Shown here: piece after piece, positions 9,751 to 19,308 of the stretch
Layout: every line of letters starts with the position of its first letter
How positions within the stretch are numbered: the first letter of the stretch is position 1
Program-made: the position numbers and the translations under genes
Origin: Rhodovulum robiginosum
GTDB lineage: Bacteria; Pseudomonadota; Alphaproteobacteria; Rhodobacterales; Rhodobacteraceae
Length of the DNA stretch: 64,000 nucleotides
NCBI RefSeq assembly: GCF_003944755.1
Contig: NZ_RWGU01000047.1
Span: 186,001-250,000, forward strand
Reading direction: 5' to 3'
Notes under the pieces: model-generated
Database searches by the model: none
Told to the model about the DNA's origin: nothing
The model's input: the letters and a program-made list of their open reading frames with translations, nothing else

Positions 9751-12174
9751 ATGACCGCCGCACAAACCCTGCGTTTCCGCCTCGACGGCCTCAACTGCGC
9801 CAGTTGCGTGCGCCGCGCCGAGGCGGCGCTGGACGCGCTGCCCCAGGTCAGCGCGGTGCGGGTCAACCTCGCCAACGCCACGGCCGAGGTATCGCACGAG
9901 GGGCAGGCAGCGCCGATCTTCGGCGCGGTCGAGGCCGCCGGCTTCGGCGTGCCCCGGTCCGAGATCGAGCTGGAGGTGGAAGGGGCGCATTGCGCGTCCT
10001 GCGTGCGCAGGATCGAGGCGGCGCTGACGGGCGTGCCGGGCGTGGCCGCGGCGCGGATGAACCTCGCCACCGGACGGGCCAGCGTCAGCGGCGCCGAGGG
10101 CGCGGTCACGGCGGCCGCCCTGGTGGGCGCGCTGCGCGAGGCGGGCTATGCCGCGGCGCCGGTCGCGGGCGAGACCGCGCATCAGGACCGTCAGGAGGGC
10201 GAGATCCGGCACCTGGCGCGCGCCACCGCGCTGGCCGCCGGGCTGGCACTGCCCGTGGTGGTGCTGGAGATGGGCGGGCATCTCTGGCCCGGCTTTGCCG
10301 AGGGGGTGTTCGGCGCCCAGGGCGTGCGGCTGATCGCGTTCGTTCTGACCACGGCCGTTCTGGCCGGGCCCGGGCGGCGCTTCTTCCTGCACGGCGTGCC
10401 GCTGTTGCTGCGGGGCGCGCCGGACATGAACGCGCTGGTGGCGCTGGGCACCGCGGCGGCCTGGGGCTATTCGACCGTGGCCACCTTCGCGCCCGGCCTT
10501 CTGCCCGAGGGCGCGCGAGATGTCTATTTCGAGGCCGCGGCGGTGATCGTCACGCTGATCCTGCTGGGCCGCTGGCTGGAGGCGCGGGCCAAGGGACGCA
10601 CCGGCGCCGCGATCCGGCGGCTGGCCGGGCTGCAACCCAAGACGGCGCGGGTCGTCACCGAGGCGGGGGTGGTCGAACGGTCCATCGACGCGCTGCAGCC
10701 CGGCGATGTCATCGAGACCCGCCCGGGTGAGCGCATCGCCACCGATGGCGAGGTGGTCGAGGGGCGGTCCTATGTCGACGAATCGATGCTGACGGGAGAG
10801 CCGGTGCCGGTGGAAAAGTCGCCGGGCGACCGCGTCACCGGCGGCACGGTGAACGGGCAGGGCGCGCTCAGGCTGCGCGCCACGCGGGTGGGCCGCGACA
10901 CCGCACTGGCGCAGATCATCGCCATGGTCGAGGCGGCGCAGGCCGCGCGGCTGCCGGTGCAGGGGCTGGTCGACCGGATCACCGCGCGTTTCGTGCCCGC
11001 GGTAATGGCCACGGCGCTGGTCACGGTGATCGCCTGGCTGATCTTCGGCCCGCAGCCCGCGCTGGGGCTGGCGCTGGTCGCCGGCGTTTCGGTGCTGATC
11101 ATCGCCTGCCCCTGCGCCATGGGGCTGGCCACGCCGACCTCTATCATGGTCGGCACCGGCCGCGCGGCGGATATGGGCGTGCTGTTTCGCCAGGGCGAGG
11201 CGCTGCAATCGTTGCAGGGCGTGCGCGTCGTGGCCTTCGACAAGACCGGCACCCTGACCGAGGGGCGGCCCGAGGTAACGGCCATCCACCCGGCAGACGG
11301 CATGGCGCGCGAGCGCCTGCTGGCGCTCGCCGCGGCGGTCGAGGCGCGGTCTGAGCATCCCATCGCGCGCGCGGTGACGGCGGCGGCCGGCAGGCCGCTG
11401 CCCGCGGCCGAGGCGGTCGAGGCGCTGCCGGGCTTTGGCCTGAAGGGGCTGGTCGAGGGCGCCGAGATGCTGGTCGGCGCCGAGCGCCTGATGACGCGCG
11501 AGGGCGTCGATCTCGGGGCGCTCGGGCCGCTCGGGGCGCAACTGGCCGAGACCGGCGCGACGCCGGTCTATGTCGCCATCGACGGGCGGGCGGCCGGGGT
11601 GCTGGGCGTGTCGGACCCGGTCAAGCCCTCGGCCCGCGCGGCCATCGCCGCGTTGCACGCGCAGGGCATCGAAACCGCGATGATCACCGGCGACACCGAG
11701 GCCGCCGCCCGCGCCGTGGCCGCCGATCTGGGCATCGACCATGTGGTGGCCGGCGTCCTGCCCGAGGGCAAGCGCGACGCGGTCGAGGCGCTGAAAGCCA
11801 AGGGCCGCCTTGCCTTCGTCGGCGACGGCATCAACGACGCGCCGGCGCTGGCGGCGGCCGATATCGGCATCGCCATCGGCACCGGCACGGATGTGGCCAT
11901 CGAAACCGCCGACGTGGTGCTGATGTCGGGGGACCTCTCGGGCGTGGCCAACGCGCGGCGCCTCAGCGCGCGCACGATGGGCAATATCCGGCAGAACCTG
12001 TTCTGGGCCTTCGGATATAACGTTCTGCTGATACCGGTGGCGGCGGGTCTGCTGGCGCCCTTTGGCGGGCCGATGCTGTCGCCCATGCTGGCGGCGGGCG
12101 CGATGGCGCTGTCCTCTGTCTTCGTGGTGACGAACGCGCTTCGCCTGCGCCACGTCGCGCCGGTGCAGGCATGA
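9751..12174 (+). CDS. copA: Cu(I)-exporting P1B-type ATPase with two HMA domains
   Basis: The 807-residue inner-membrane pump uses ATP to expel Cu(I). Two N-terminal heavy-metal domains carry CASC at residues 16-19 and 81-84. Membrane helices follow, then the P1B-1 metal-site motif CPC at residues 453-455 ([13 protein letters not shown]), the phosphorylation motif DKTGTLTE starting at D497, SEHPIARA in the nucleotide domain, and [10 protein letters not shown] from residue 691. The promoter just upstream has a CueR-type operator, and cueR overlaps the 3' end by 4 bases, so pump and sensor are induced together by copper. Silver is a possible second substrate. Confidence 0.96.
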   Translation: MTAAQTLRFRLDGLNCASCVRRAEAALDALPQVSAVRVNLANATAEVSHEGQAAPIFGAVEAAGFGVPRSEIELEVEGAHCASCVRRIEAALTGVPGVAAARMNLATGRASVSGAEGAVTAAALVGALREAGYAAAPVAGETAHQDRQEGEIRHLARATALAAGLALPVVVLEMGGHLWPGFAEGVFGAQGVRLIAFVLTTAVLAGPGRRFFLHGVPLLLRGAPDMNALVALGTAAAWGYSTVATFAPGLLPEGARDVYFEAAAVIVTLILLGRWLEARAKGRTGAAIRRLAGLQPKTARVVTEAGVVERSIDALQPGDVIETRPGERIATDGEVVEGRSYVDESMLTGEPVPVEKSPGDRVTGGTVNGQGALRLRATRVGRDTALAQIIAMVEAAQAARLPVQGLVDRITARFVPAVMATALVTVIAWLIFGPQPALGLALVAGVSVLIIACPCAMGLATPTSIMVGTGRAADMGVLFRQGEALQSLQGVRVVAFDKTGTLTEGRPEVTAIHPADGMARERLLALAAAVEARSEHPIARAVTAAAGRPLPAAEAVEALPGFGLKGLVEGAEMLVGAERLMTREGVDLGALGPLGAQLAETGATPVYVAIDGRAAGVLGVSDPVKPSARAAIAALHAQGIETAMITGDTEAAARAVAADLGIDHVVAGVLPEGKRDAVEALKAKGRLAFVGDGINDAPALAAADIGIAIGTGTDVAIETADVVLMSGDLSGVANARRLSARTMGNIRQNLFWAFGYNVLLIPVAAGLLAPFGGPMLSPMLAAGAMALSSVFVVTNALRLRHVAPVQA

Positions 12175-12563
12175 ATATCGGGCAGGTGGCCGAGCTGGCG
12201 GGACTTCCGGCCAAGACCATCCGCTACTACGAGGAGATCGGGCTGATCGCGCCCGGCCGGACGAAAAACGGCTACCGTGCCTTTTCGCAGACCGACCTGC
12301 ACCGGCTGGTGTTTCTGGGCCGCGCCCGGTCGCTGGGCTTTACCATCGAGGAATGCCGCGCGCTGCTGGCGCTTTACGACGACAAGGGGCGCGCCAGCGC
12401 CGACGTGAAACGCATCGCCCGCGGCCATCTCGAGCAGATCGACGCCAAGCTGGCCGAGCTGGAAGCGATGCGCGCGACCCTGTCCGAACTGATCGAGGCC
12501 TGCGCCGGCGACGACCGTCCCGACTGCCCCATCCTGAAGGGGTTGTCGGGCGGCGACGGGTGA
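12171..12563 (+). CDS. cueR: Cu(I)-responsive MerR-family regulator CueR
   Basis: The 130-residue dimeric activator starts [20 protein letters not shown], the MerR winged-helix N-terminus. The C-terminal metal loop reads [12 protein letters not shown] with Cys111 and Cys119, matching the C-x7-C pair (112/120) of E. coli CueR that binds a single Cu(I). Its ATGA start/stop overlap with copA implies translational coupling and feedback: the protein should act on the 19-bp-spacer promoter at 9695-9725. Confidence 0.94.
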   Translation: MNIGQVAELAGLPAKTIRYYEEIGLIAPGRTKNGYRAFSQTDLHRLVFLGRARSLGFTIEECRALLALYDDKGRASADVKRIARGHLEQIDAKLAELEAMRATLSELIEACAGDDRPDCPILKGLSGGDG

Positions 12564-12575
12564 CGGCGCCGGCCC

Positions 12576-12601
12576 CGTGCCGCGGCACGCTTCGGTTTTT
12601 T
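12576..12601 (+). terminator. terminator of the copA-cueR operon
   Basis: CGTGC-CGCG-GCACG forms a stem-loop at 12576-12589, with TTTTTT at 12596-12601 six bases later. A second hairpin, CGGTTT...AAACCG, begins in the T-run, which may add to termination. Confidence 0.6.
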
Positions 12602-12666
12602 CGTGAAGAAACCGGGTTTCGGGGCTAAGCTCTCTGCCACGAGCTTGGCCCGCGAAGGGGAAAGCG

Positions 12667-12846
12667 ATGGTCGAATACGGAATAGCGGCGGGCGGCGGTG
12701 CCCGCGTCGGCGGCGGCGGCAACGGCGGCGGGCTGGACAGCGTCGATCTGGTCGGCTGGATCGACGGAGTCGCGAGCGACCCGGTCAATCTGGGCATTGC
12801 CTTGGCCGTCTTGCTGGGCGTGATCCTGATCTACCGCGCCATCTGA
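12667..12846 (+). CDS. 59-residue Gly-rich single-pass membrane protein
   Basis: A small ORF starts at ATG 12667 with AAGGGGA just upstream. The product begins MVEYGIAAGGGARVGGGG (Gly-rich), has a short acidic linker (LDSVDLVGWIDGVASDP) and ends in one hydrophobic helix (about residues 40-56) with the charged end YRAI. Codon usage matches the neighbours. I do not recognise the family. It stands alone between the cueR terminator and the glycosylase gene. Confidence 0.6.
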   Translation: MVEYGIAAGGGARVGGGGNGGGLDSVDLVGWIDGVASDPVNLGIALAVLLGVILIYRAI

Positions 12847-12931
12847 GCGTCGGGCGGGGGCGGGCGATGCCCGGTCGCGCGACGCGTGCTTGTGCTTGCG
12901 TTCCGCCCCCCGATCGGCAGAGTCCGGGGCC

Positions 12932-13561
12932 ATGGTGGGACGGATCATAAAAACCGAAGCCTGCGTCGCCGAAGGGGCCGAGCACCTCGCGCGGGTCGAG
13001 CCGCGCTTTGCCCATGTGCTGGAACTCACCGGGCCGCTGCCGTTGCGCCGGCGGGACGACGGGTTCGATGCGCTTTTCGGCGCGATCGTCAGCCAGCAGG
13101 TCTCGGTCGCCGCGGCGGATGCGATCTGGGGCCGTCTCAAGGCGGCCGGGCTGACCGGGCCCGCGGCGGTGGCCGCCGCCGAGGACGAGACGCTGCGCGC
13201 CGCCGGGCTGAGCCGGCAGAAGGTGCGCTACGCCAAGGCGCTGGCCGCCTCGGAAATCGATTTCGAGGCGCTCAGGACCGCGCCCACCGACGAAGTGGTC
13301 GAGACCCTTGTCGCGGTGCCGGGTATCGGCATCTGGACGGCCGAGATCTACACGATGTTCTCGCTGGGCCGCGCCGATGTCTTCGCGCCGGGCGATCTGG
13401 CGCTGCAGGAATCGGCGCGGCTGCTCTTCGCGCTGGACGAGCGGCCCAAGGAAAAGGCGCTGCGCGAGATGGCCGAGGCCTGGTCGCCGTGGCGTGCCGT
13501 TGCGGCGCGCGCGCTTTGGGCCTACTACCGGGTGGCGAAAGACCGCGAGGGGGTACGATGA
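12932..13561 (+). CDS. DNA-3-methyladenine glycosylase, AlkA/HhH-GPD family
   Basis: The 209-residue base-excision repair enzyme removes alkylated purines from DNA. The helix-hairpin-helix is VAVPGIGIWTAEIYTMFSLG (about residues 128-147), followed by RADVFAPGDLALQ, where the Asp of PGD is the expected catalytic residue; AIVSQQVSVAAA earlier is the conserved first-helix motif. Start ATG 12932 (MVGRIIKTE) gives the usual length; the frame is open 42 bases further up. The stop overlaps the next gene's ATG. Confidence 0.88.
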   Translation: MVGRIIKTEACVAEGAEHLARVEPRFAHVLELTGPLPLRRRDDGFDALFGAIVSQQVSVAAADAIWGRLKAAGLTGPAAVAAAEDETLRAAGLSRQKVRYAKALAASEIDFEALRTAPTDEVVETLVAVPGIGIWTAEIYTMFSLGRADVFAPGDLALQESARLLFALDERPKEKALREMAEAWSPWRAVAARALWAYYRVAKDREGVR

Positions 13562-14226
13562 CGAGGGCATTGGAGGCGGGCCGCGCCGGTGCGGCGAAAG
13601 ACGAGGCCGAGCGGCTGGTGATCTTCCTGCACGGCTACGGCGCGAACGGGGCCGATCTGCTGGGCCTGTCCGAGCCGCTGGCGCCGCACCTGCCGGGCAC
13701 CGCCTTCCTGGCCCCCGACGCGCCGGAAGCCTGCGCCGGGGTGCCGTTCGGCTACCAGTGGTTCCCGATCCCCTGGATCGACGGCTCGTCGGAGGAACAG
13801 GGCGAGGCGGGGATGCTGCGCGCGGTGGACGACCTGAACGCCTGGCTCGACGCGGTCGCCGAGGACGAGGGCATCGCACCCGAGGACACGGTGCTCTTCG
13901 GTTTTTCGCAAGGCACGATGATGGCGCTTCACGTGGGGCCGCGGCGCGCGGATGCCTTCGCCGGGATCGTGGGCTTTTCCGGGCGCCTGCTGCGCCCCGA
14001 GGCGCTGGCCGACGAGGCGGCCACGAAACCGCCCGTTCTGCTGGTCCACGGCGACCAGGACGACGTGGTGCCGGTGCAGGCCCTGCCCGAGGCCGGCGAG
14101 GCGCTGACCGGCGCGGGGTTCCAGGTCTATGCCCATGTGATGAAGGGCACCGGCCACGGCATCGCGCCCGACGGGCTGAGCGTTGCGCTGGCCTTTATCC
14201 GCGACCGGTTCGGGCTCGACGCGTAG
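13558..14226 (+). CDS. phospholipase/carboxylesterase, alpha/beta hydrolase
   Basis: The 222-residue cytoplasmic esterase is of the PF02230 family. The nucleophile elbow is GFSQGT (about residues 122-127), the acid lies in VHGDQDDVVP and the His in GTGHGI near the C-terminus, completing the Ser-Asp-His triad; LVIFLHGYGANG forms the oxyanion strand. Substrates of this family are short acyl esters or thioesters; the physiological one is unknown. Coupled by an ATGA overlap to the glycosylase gene. Confidence 0.88.
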   Translation: MTRALEAGRAGAAKDEAERLVIFLHGYGANGADLLGLSEPLAPHLPGTAFLAPDAPEACAGVPFGYQWFPIPWIDGSSEEQGEAGMLRAVDDLNAWLDAVAEDEGIAPEDTVLFGFSQGTMMALHVGPRRADAFAGIVGFSGRLLRPEALADEAATKPPVLLVHGDQDDVVPVQALPEAGEALTGAGFQVYAHVMKGTGHGIAPDGLSVALAFIRDRFGLDA

Positions 14227-14239
14227 GGCCGCGCGCGGC

Positions 14240-14677
14240 CTATCGGGAAAACCAAAGCCGCGGCTCGGCGAGTTCCAGCGAGTTTCCGGCCGGGTCGCGG
14301 AAATAGAGCGAGCGGGCGCCGTTCGGCCAGTCGAACTCGGCCTCTACGTCGTGGCCCGCGGCCACCAGCCGGGTGCGCCACCGGGCTATGGCCGCGCGGC
14401 CGGCCGAGAGGCAAAGATGGCCGGGCCCGTGCGCGCCGTGGGGCGGCACCGGCAGCTTGCCGGGGGCGGGGGGCTTGCACGTCTCGTCGGGGTTGAAGAT
14501 CAGCACGACGCTGTGGCCGGCACGGAAAAACACGTGCCGCCGGCCCACCCGCACGATCCGTTCAAGCCCCAGCACGCCGCCGTAAAACGCCTCGGCGGCA
14601 TCAAGGTCGCCGGCATAAAGGGCGGCCTCGAGGACGGGGCCGAGGGGGTCGGCGGGGGGCAGGGCCGGGCCGGACAT
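14240..14677 (-). CDS. VOC family (glyoxalase/bleomycin-resistance fold) protein
   Basis: The 145-residue single-unit VOC protein has AALYAGDLDAAEAFYGGVLG at the start of the beta-alpha-beta fold, then VVLIFNPDET, GPGHLCLSAG and FRDPAGNSLELAEP, where the final Glu is the usual metal ligand. The start MSGPALPPADP gives the normal length; an upstream in-frame ATG would add a non-conserved Arg-rich stretch. Members range from dioxygenases to resistance proteins, so no substrate is assigned. Convergent with the esterase gene, 13 bases apart. Confidence 0.82.
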   Translation of the reverse strand: MSGPALPPADPLGPVLEAALYAGDLDAAEAFYGGVLGLERIVRVGRRHVFFRAGHSVVLIFNPDETCKPPAPGKLPVPPHGAHGPGHLCLSAGRAAIARWRTRLVAAGHDVEAEFDWPNGARSLYFRDPAGNSLELAEPRLWFSR

Positions 14678-14780
14678 GGGCCGGAATCTAGCGCGGTCGC
14701 GGCGCGCTGTCAGCCCGCGCGGTCTGCCGCGTTGCGGCGGGGCTGTGGATAACGTCATGTGCCCGTCACGGAATCGCGCT

Positions 14781-14797
14781 ACCTGCAACTTGCAGGT
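14781..14797. promoter_or_regulatory. perfect 17-bp palindrome, operator candidate
   Basis: ACCTGCAA-C-TTGCAGGT is a perfect inverted repeat with 8-base arms. It lies 17 bases upstream of the -35 element of the HNH-nuclease promoter and between that gene and the divergent VOC gene. The binding protein is unknown; the half-site differs in spacing from the PhaR-like site at 1123-1143. Confidence 0.6.
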
Positions 14798-14814
14798 ACT
14801 GCATCTAGCGGGGC

Positions 14815-14842
14815 TTGTCAGGCGGGTAACGCCATATATAGT
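14815..14842 (+). promoter_or_regulatory. candidate sigma70 promoter of the HNH nuclease gene
   Basis: TTGTCA at 14815-14820, 16 bases, TATAGT at 14837-14842, in an AT-rich patch. It would give a leader of about 70 bases. Confidence 0.5.
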
Positions 14843-14917
14843 TCATATCGAGCAGGGGCGGGCGCGTCCCGCCTCGGGCCGGGATCAGGCAGACGGGGCG
14901 CAGGCGGAGTCACTAAA

Positions 14918-15502
14918 ATGGACGGCGATTTCAGGACCACTTTCGTAAGGGAACCCAGTAGCCTGAGGCATCATCCCGCGCTGGTGTTGAACGCCGATTA
15001 TCGCCCGCTTTCCTACTATCCTCTGTCGCTCTGGCCCTGGCAGGAGGCGGTCAAGGCGGCCTTTCTCGACCGGGTCGATATCGTGGCCGAATACGACCAG
15101 GTGGTGCGAAGCCCCTCGATGGAAATCCGAATACCCTCGGTGGTGGTGCTGAAAGATTACGTAAAACCACAGAAGCGCGTGGCCTTCACGCGCTTCAATC
15201 TTTTCTTGAGGGATGAATTTTCCTGCCAGTATTGCGGCACTACGGGGGATCTGACCTTCGACCACGTGGTGCCGCGGGCCCGTGGCGGCATCACCAGCTG
15301 GGAAAACGTCGTCGCCGCCTGCTCGCGCTGCAATCTCAGGAAGGGCTCGAAAAGCCTGCGGCAGGTGGGCATGAACCTGCGCAAGCCGCCGCGCCAGCCC
15401 GGCGCGGAAGAGCTGCGCAACATGGGGCGCAAGTTTCCGCCCAACCACCTGCACGAGACCTGGCTCGATTTCCTGTACTGGGACGCCGAACTGGAGGCCT
15501 GA
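14918..15502 (+). CDS. HNH endonuclease
   Basis: The 194-residue protein has a C-terminal HNH nuclease: RDEFSCQYCG supplies one zinc CxxC, FDHVVPRARGGITSWENVV holds the catalytic His and Asn, and CSRCNLRKG supplies the second CxxC. The N-terminal half (ALVLNADYRPLSYYPLSLWP) is conserved in a widespread bacterial HNH family thought to act in genome maintenance, not as a homing or restriction enzyme. Start ATG 14918 has GGAG 8 bases upstream; the frame is open further up but crosses the promoter. A perfect palindrome upstream suggests regulation. Confidence 0.9.
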   Translation: MDGDFRTTFVREPSSLRHHPALVLNADYRPLSYYPLSLWPWQEAVKAAFLDRVDIVAEYDQVVRSPSMEIRIPSVVVLKDYVKPQKRVAFTRFNLFLRDEFSCQYCGTTGDLTFDHVVPRARGGITSWENVVAACSRCNLRKGSKSLRQVGMNLRKPPRQPGAEELRNMGRKFPPNHLHETWLDFLYWDAELEA

Positions 15503-15516
15503 GCGCCACCGAGGCG

Positions 15517-15544
15517 TTGCGCCCCCCGGGCGGCGTGCTAGACA
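15517..15544 (+). promoter_or_regulatory. possible promoter of the zwf operon
   Basis: TTGCGC at 15517-15522, 16 bases, TAGACA at 15539-15544, about 32 bases before the zwf start codon. Match is moderate and G+C-rich. Confidence 0.35.
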
Positions 15545-15575
15545 GGGCAGGGCACATCCTGCGGCGAGAGGATCC

Positions 15576-17030
15576 ATGGCTTCACGCGTCATTCCGGTCG
15601 ACCCGTTCGACCTGGTGATCTTCGGCGGCACCGGGGATCTGGCCACGCGCAAGATCTTGCCGGGGCTCTATCGGCGGTTCCAGGCGGGCCAGATGCCCGA
15701 GGGGGCGCGGATCATCGGCGCCGCGCGGTCCGAGTTGACCGATGAGGCCTATCGCGAGCTTGTGCGCGCGGCGGTGGCCGAGCATGTGGATGCCGACCGG
15801 CAGGACGGGGCAGAACTGGCCGGCTTTCTCGATCGCGTCAGCTACACCAGGATCGACGCGCGCGGCGGCGACGGCTGGGACACCCTGGCCGCCAAGATGC
15901 GGCCCGACACGATCCATGCCTTCTATTTCTCGGTAGGGCCCGGCCTGTTCGGCGACTTGGCCGAGCGGCTGAACACCCACGGCATCGCCGGCCCCGACTG
16001 CCGGATCGTCGTGGAAAAGCCTTTCGGCCACGACCTGGCCTCGGCGCGGGCGCTGAACGAGACGCTGGCGCGCCATTTCGTCGAGCATCAGATCTACCGG
16101 ATCGACCATTACCTGGGCAAGGAGACGGTGCAGAACCTGATGGCCGTGCGCTTTGGCAACATGCTGTTCGAGCCCTTGTGGAACGCGCAATACGTCGATC
16201 ACATCCAGATCACCGTGGCCGAGACCGTGGGCGTGGGCGGGCGCGGCGACTACTACGACAAGTCGGGCGCGATGCGCGACATGGTGCAGAACCACATGAT
16301 GCAGCTTTTGTGCCTGATCGCGATGGAGCCGCCCTATACCTTCGACCCCGACGCGGTGCGCGACGAAAAGCTCAAGGTGATCCGCGCGCTCGACCCGGTG
16401 GACCCGGACGATATCGTGCGCGGCCAATACCGCGCGATGAACGGCACGCCCGGCTATCTCGAGGATGCCGAGGCACCCGACAGCCCGACCGAAAGCTTTA
16501 TCGCGCTGAAGCTGCACCTGTCGAACTGGCGCTGGAAGGGCACGCCGTTCTACCTGCGCACCGGCAAGCGGCTCAGGGCGCGCACCTCCGAGATCGCCGT
16601 CACGTTCAAGGACCCGCCGCATTCGATCTTCGGCGAGCAGCCGGGGCAGCGGTCGAACGTGCTGGTGATCCGGTTGCAGCCGAACGAGGGCATCAAGCTG
16701 AAGGTCACGATCAAGGAACCCGGCCCCGGCGGCATGCGGCTGATCGAGGTGCCGCTCGACATGTCCTTTGCCGAAGCGCTGGGCGAGGGGGTGCGCGACA
16801 TCTCGGATGCCTATGAACGGCTGATCATGGATGTGATCCGCGGCAACCAGACGCTCTTCATGCGCGGCGACGAGGTCGAGGCCGCCTGGGCCTGGGCCGA
16901 CCCGATCATCGCGGCATGGGAGGCGCGCGGCGACCGGCCCGAGCCTTACGACCCGGGCGGGTCGGGCCCCGAGGACGCGCTGATGCTGATGCACAAGGAC
17001 GCGCGGCGCTGGCGCGAGGTGCGGCCATGA
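15576..17030 (+). CDS. zwf: glucose-6-phosphate 1-dehydrogenase
   Basis: Oxidises glucose 6-phosphate to 6-phosphogluconolactone with NAD(P)+, the entry to the Entner-Doudoroff and oxidative pentose phosphate routes. The 484-residue protein has the dinucleotide-binding IFGGTGDLATRK (residues 15-26) and the active-site signature RIDHYLGKE with catalytic His178, then VVEKPFGHD just before it. Length is standard. It is first in the operon zwf-pgl-pgi, the usual arrangement in Rhodobacterales, where sugars are broken down mainly by Entner-Doudoroff. Confidence 0.96.
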   Translation: MASRVIPVDPFDLVIFGGTGDLATRKILPGLYRRFQAGQMPEGARIIGAARSELTDEAYRELVRAAVAEHVDADRQDGAELAGFLDRVSYTRIDARGGDGWDTLAAKMRPDTIHAFYFSVGPGLFGDLAERLNTHGIAGPDCRIVVEKPFGHDLASARALNETLARHFVEHQIYRIDHYLGKETVQNLMAVRFGNMLFEPLWNAQYVDHIQITVAETVGVGGRGDYYDKSGAMRDMVQNHMMQLLCLIAMEPPYTFDPDAVRDEKLKVIRALDPVDPDDIVRGQYRAMNGTPGYLEDAEAPDSPTESFIALKLHLSNWRWKGTPFYLRTGKRLRARTSEIAVTFKDPPHSIFGEQPGQRSNVLVIRLQPNEGIKLKVTIKEPGPGGMRLIEVPLDMSFAEALGEGVRDISDAYERLIMDVIRGNQTLFMRGDEVEAAWAWADPIIAAWEARGDRPEPYDPGGSGPEDALMLMHKDARRWREVRP

Positions 17031-17689
17031 AGCTGATCACCTATGCCGACCGGGACATGATGGCGATCGACCTGGCCAACGTGCTGGCGGGCGAGCTGAA
17101 GGCGGCGCTGTTCCATGCCGACTGGGCCAGTTTCGCGGTGCCGGGGGGCAGCACGCCCGGCCCGGTCTTCGACGATCTCTGCGCCGCGACGCTGGATTGG
17201 GACCGGGTGCGGGTGATCCCCACCGACGAACGGCTGGTGCCGCCCGATCACGACCGCTCGAACGAGCGGCTGATCCGCGAGCGGCTGCTCGTAGGGGCGG
17301 CGGCCGAGGCGCAGTTCGTCGGGCTGCGGCCCGGCGCCGACGGGATGGAGGGCCTGTGCAGCCGCGTCTCTCGCTACCTGCCGCTGTCGGTGCTGGTTCT
17401 GGGCATGGGTGACGACATGCACACCGCCTCGCTGTTTCCCGGCGCGCAGGGGCTGGAGGCCGCGCTGGAGCCCGACGCGCCGCCGGTGATCAGGATCGAG
17501 ACGCCCGGCGCGCCCGAGCCCCGGATCAGCCTGACCGCGCCGGTGCTGCGCGGCGCGATGTCGACCCATCTGGTCATCACCGGCCAAGAGAAACGCGCGG
17601 CGCTGGAACGCGCGGTCGAGCTGAACGACCCGCGCCTCGCGCCGGTCTCGGCCATCCTGAAGAATGCAACCATACACTGGGCAGAGTAG
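17027..17689 (+). CDS. pgl: 6-phosphogluconolactonase
   Basis: The 220-residue enzyme hydrolyses 6-phosphogluconolactone made by Zwf. Family motifs are FAVPGGSTPGPVFDDL (phosphate loop), IPTDERLVPPDHDRSN and VLGMGDDMHTASLFPG. Start ATG 17027 overlaps the zwf stop as ATGA, indicating translational coupling. The stop is 6 bases before pgi. Confidence 0.95.
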   Translation: MKLITYADRDMMAIDLANVLAGELKAALFHADWASFAVPGGSTPGPVFDDLCAATLDWDRVRVIPTDERLVPPDHDRSNERLIRERLLVGAAAEAQFVGLRPGADGMEGLCSRVSRYLPLSVLVLGMGDDMHTASLFPGAQGLEAALEPDAPPVIRIETPGAPEPRISLTAPVLRGAMSTHLVITGQEKRAALERAVELNDPRLAPVSAILKNATIHWAE

Positions 17690-17695
17690 ACACAC

Positions 17696-19306
17696 ATGGA
17701 TTTATGGAAGCGCCTTGCCGACAAGGCAGCGGCGGTCGATGCGCGCGCGATCTCAGCGTTGTTCGAAGGCTCCGGCCGCGCATCGGAGTTCTCGGCCCGG
17801 CTGGGCGAGATGCTGTTCGACTATTCCAAGACCAATATCGACGGCGAAACCCGCGAGATGCTGATCGGGCTGGCCGATGCCGCCGGGGTGGCAGAGCGGC
17901 GCACGGCGATGTTTTCCGGCGAGAAGATCAACGAAACCGAGGGCCGGGCGGTGCTGCACACGCTGTTGCGCACGCCCGCCGGGGCGGCACCCGCCGGGCT
18001 GGACGAGGCGCATGAGGGCGTGCTGCAAACGCTCGACCGGATGGCGGCCTTTGCCGACGATGTGCGCGCCGGGCGGTTCTCGGGGCAGGGCGGCAAGATC
18101 ACCGATGTCATCAATATCGGCATCGGCGGATCCGACCTCGGGCCGGTCATGGCCACGCTGGCGCTGGCCCCGCATGCCGACGGTCCGCGCTGTCATTTCG
18201 TGTCGAACGTCGATGGCGCGCATATCCACGACACGCTCAAGGGGCTGGACCCCGCCACCACGCTGGTGATCGTCGCGTCGAAGACCTTCACCACCATCGA
18301 GACGATGACCAACGCCGCCACCGCTCGCGACTGGATGGCCGAAACGGTCGCCCACCCCGGCGCCCAGTTCGCCGCGCTGTCCTCGGCCGGGGCCAAGACC
18401 GCCGAATTCGGCATCGCGGCCGAGCGGGTCTTCGGCTTCGAGGATTGGGTCGGCGGGCGCTATTCCGTCTGGGGGCCGATCGGCCTCAGCCTGATGCTGG
18501 CCGTGGGGCCAGGCGATTTCCGCGCCTTCCTGGCCGGCGGCCACGCGATGGACACGCATTTCCGCGAGGCGCCGTTTGCCGAAAACCTGCCGGTCCTGCT
18601 GGCCCTCATCGGCATCTGGCACGCGCAGATCCTCGGCCATGCCAGCCGCGCGGTGCTGCCTTATGACCAGCGGCTGGCGCGGCTGCCCGCCTATCTGCAA
18701 CAGCTGGAGATGGAGAGCAACGGCAAGCGCGTGACGATGGACGGCGCCGATGCCCCGCACCCGACGGGCCCCATCGTCTGGGGCGAGCCCGGCACCAACG
18801 GCCAGCACGCGTTCTACCAGCTGATCCACCAGGGCACCCGCGTGGTGCCCTGCGAATTCCTGCTGGCCGCGCGCGGGCACGAGCCGGACCTGGCCCATCA
18901 TCACCGCCTGCTGGTCGCCAATGCGCTGGCGCAATCCAAGGCGCTGATGCGCGGCCGGTCGCTGGCCGAGGCGCGCGAGATCGCCGCCGCGCAAGGATAT
19001 GAAGGCGCGGAGCTGGACCGCCAGGCGCGGCACCGGGTGTTCCCCGGCAACCGCCCCTCGACCACGCTGATCTACCCGCAGCTTACCCCGCACGTGCTGG
19101 GCCAGATCGTGGCGCTTTACGAGCACCGGGTCTTCGTCGAGGGGGTGATCCTCGGCATCAACTCCTTCGACCAGTGGGGGGTGGAACTGGGCAAGGAACT
19201 GGCCAAGACGCTCGAGCCGATCCTCGCCACCGGCGCGGGGGCGGACGCGCTCGACGGGTCGACCCGTCAGCTTGTAGACTACGTGCGCAAAGCCGCGGGA
19301 GAATAG
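17696..19306 (+). CDS. pgi: glucose-6-phosphate isomerase
   Basis: Interconverts glucose 6-phosphate and fructose 6-phosphate, letting fructose phosphates recycle into the Zwf route. The 536-residue protein carries [14 protein letters not shown], the signature [16 protein letters not shown], the active-site [12 protein letters not shown] and the C-terminal [13 protein letters not shown]. Length is typical of the large bacterial type. Third in the zwf operon; a UDP-sugar epimerase gene follows after 2 bases. Confidence 0.96.
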   Translation: MDLWKRLADKAAAVDARAISALFEGSGRASEFSARLGEMLFDYSKTNIDGETREMLIGLADAAGVAERRTAMFSGEKINETEGRAVLHTLLRTPAGAAPAGLDEAHEGVLQTLDRMAAFADDVRAGRFSGQGGKITDVINIGIGGSDLGPVMATLALAPHADGPRCHFVSNVDGAHIHDTLKGLDPATTLVIVASKTFTTIETMTNAATARDWMAETVAHPGAQFAALSSAGAKTAEFGIAAERVFGFEDWVGGRYSVWGPIGLSLMLAVGPGDFRAFLAGGHAMDTHFREAPFAENLPVLLALIGIWHAQILGHASRAVLPYDQRLARLPAYLQQLEMESNGKRVTMDGADAPHPTGPIVWGEPGTNGQHAFYQLIHQGTRVVPCEFLLAARGHEPDLAHHHRLLVANALAQSKALMRGRSLAEAREIAAAQGYEGAELDRQARHRVFPGNRPSTTLIYPQLTPHVLGQIVALYEHRVFVEGVILGINSFDQWGVELGKELAKTLEPILATGAGADALDGSTRQLVDYVRKAAGE

Positions 19307-19308
19307 CA

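Noticed and set aside
9733-12153. 806-codon open frame on the minus strand opposite copA
   Set aside because: It is antisense to a clear P-type ATPase, is Arg/His/Gly-rich as expected for the complement of G+C-rich codons, and has no motif.
12890-12931. Upstream start for the DNA glycosylase
   Set aside because: The extra residues are not conserved in type and lack a ribosome site; ATG 12932 gives the usual length.
14781-14797. PhaR site before the HNH gene
   Set aside because: The half-sites are separated by five bases (CTGC-N5-GCAG), which does not fit the N3-N4 pattern, and the gene has no link to polyhydroxyalkanoate.
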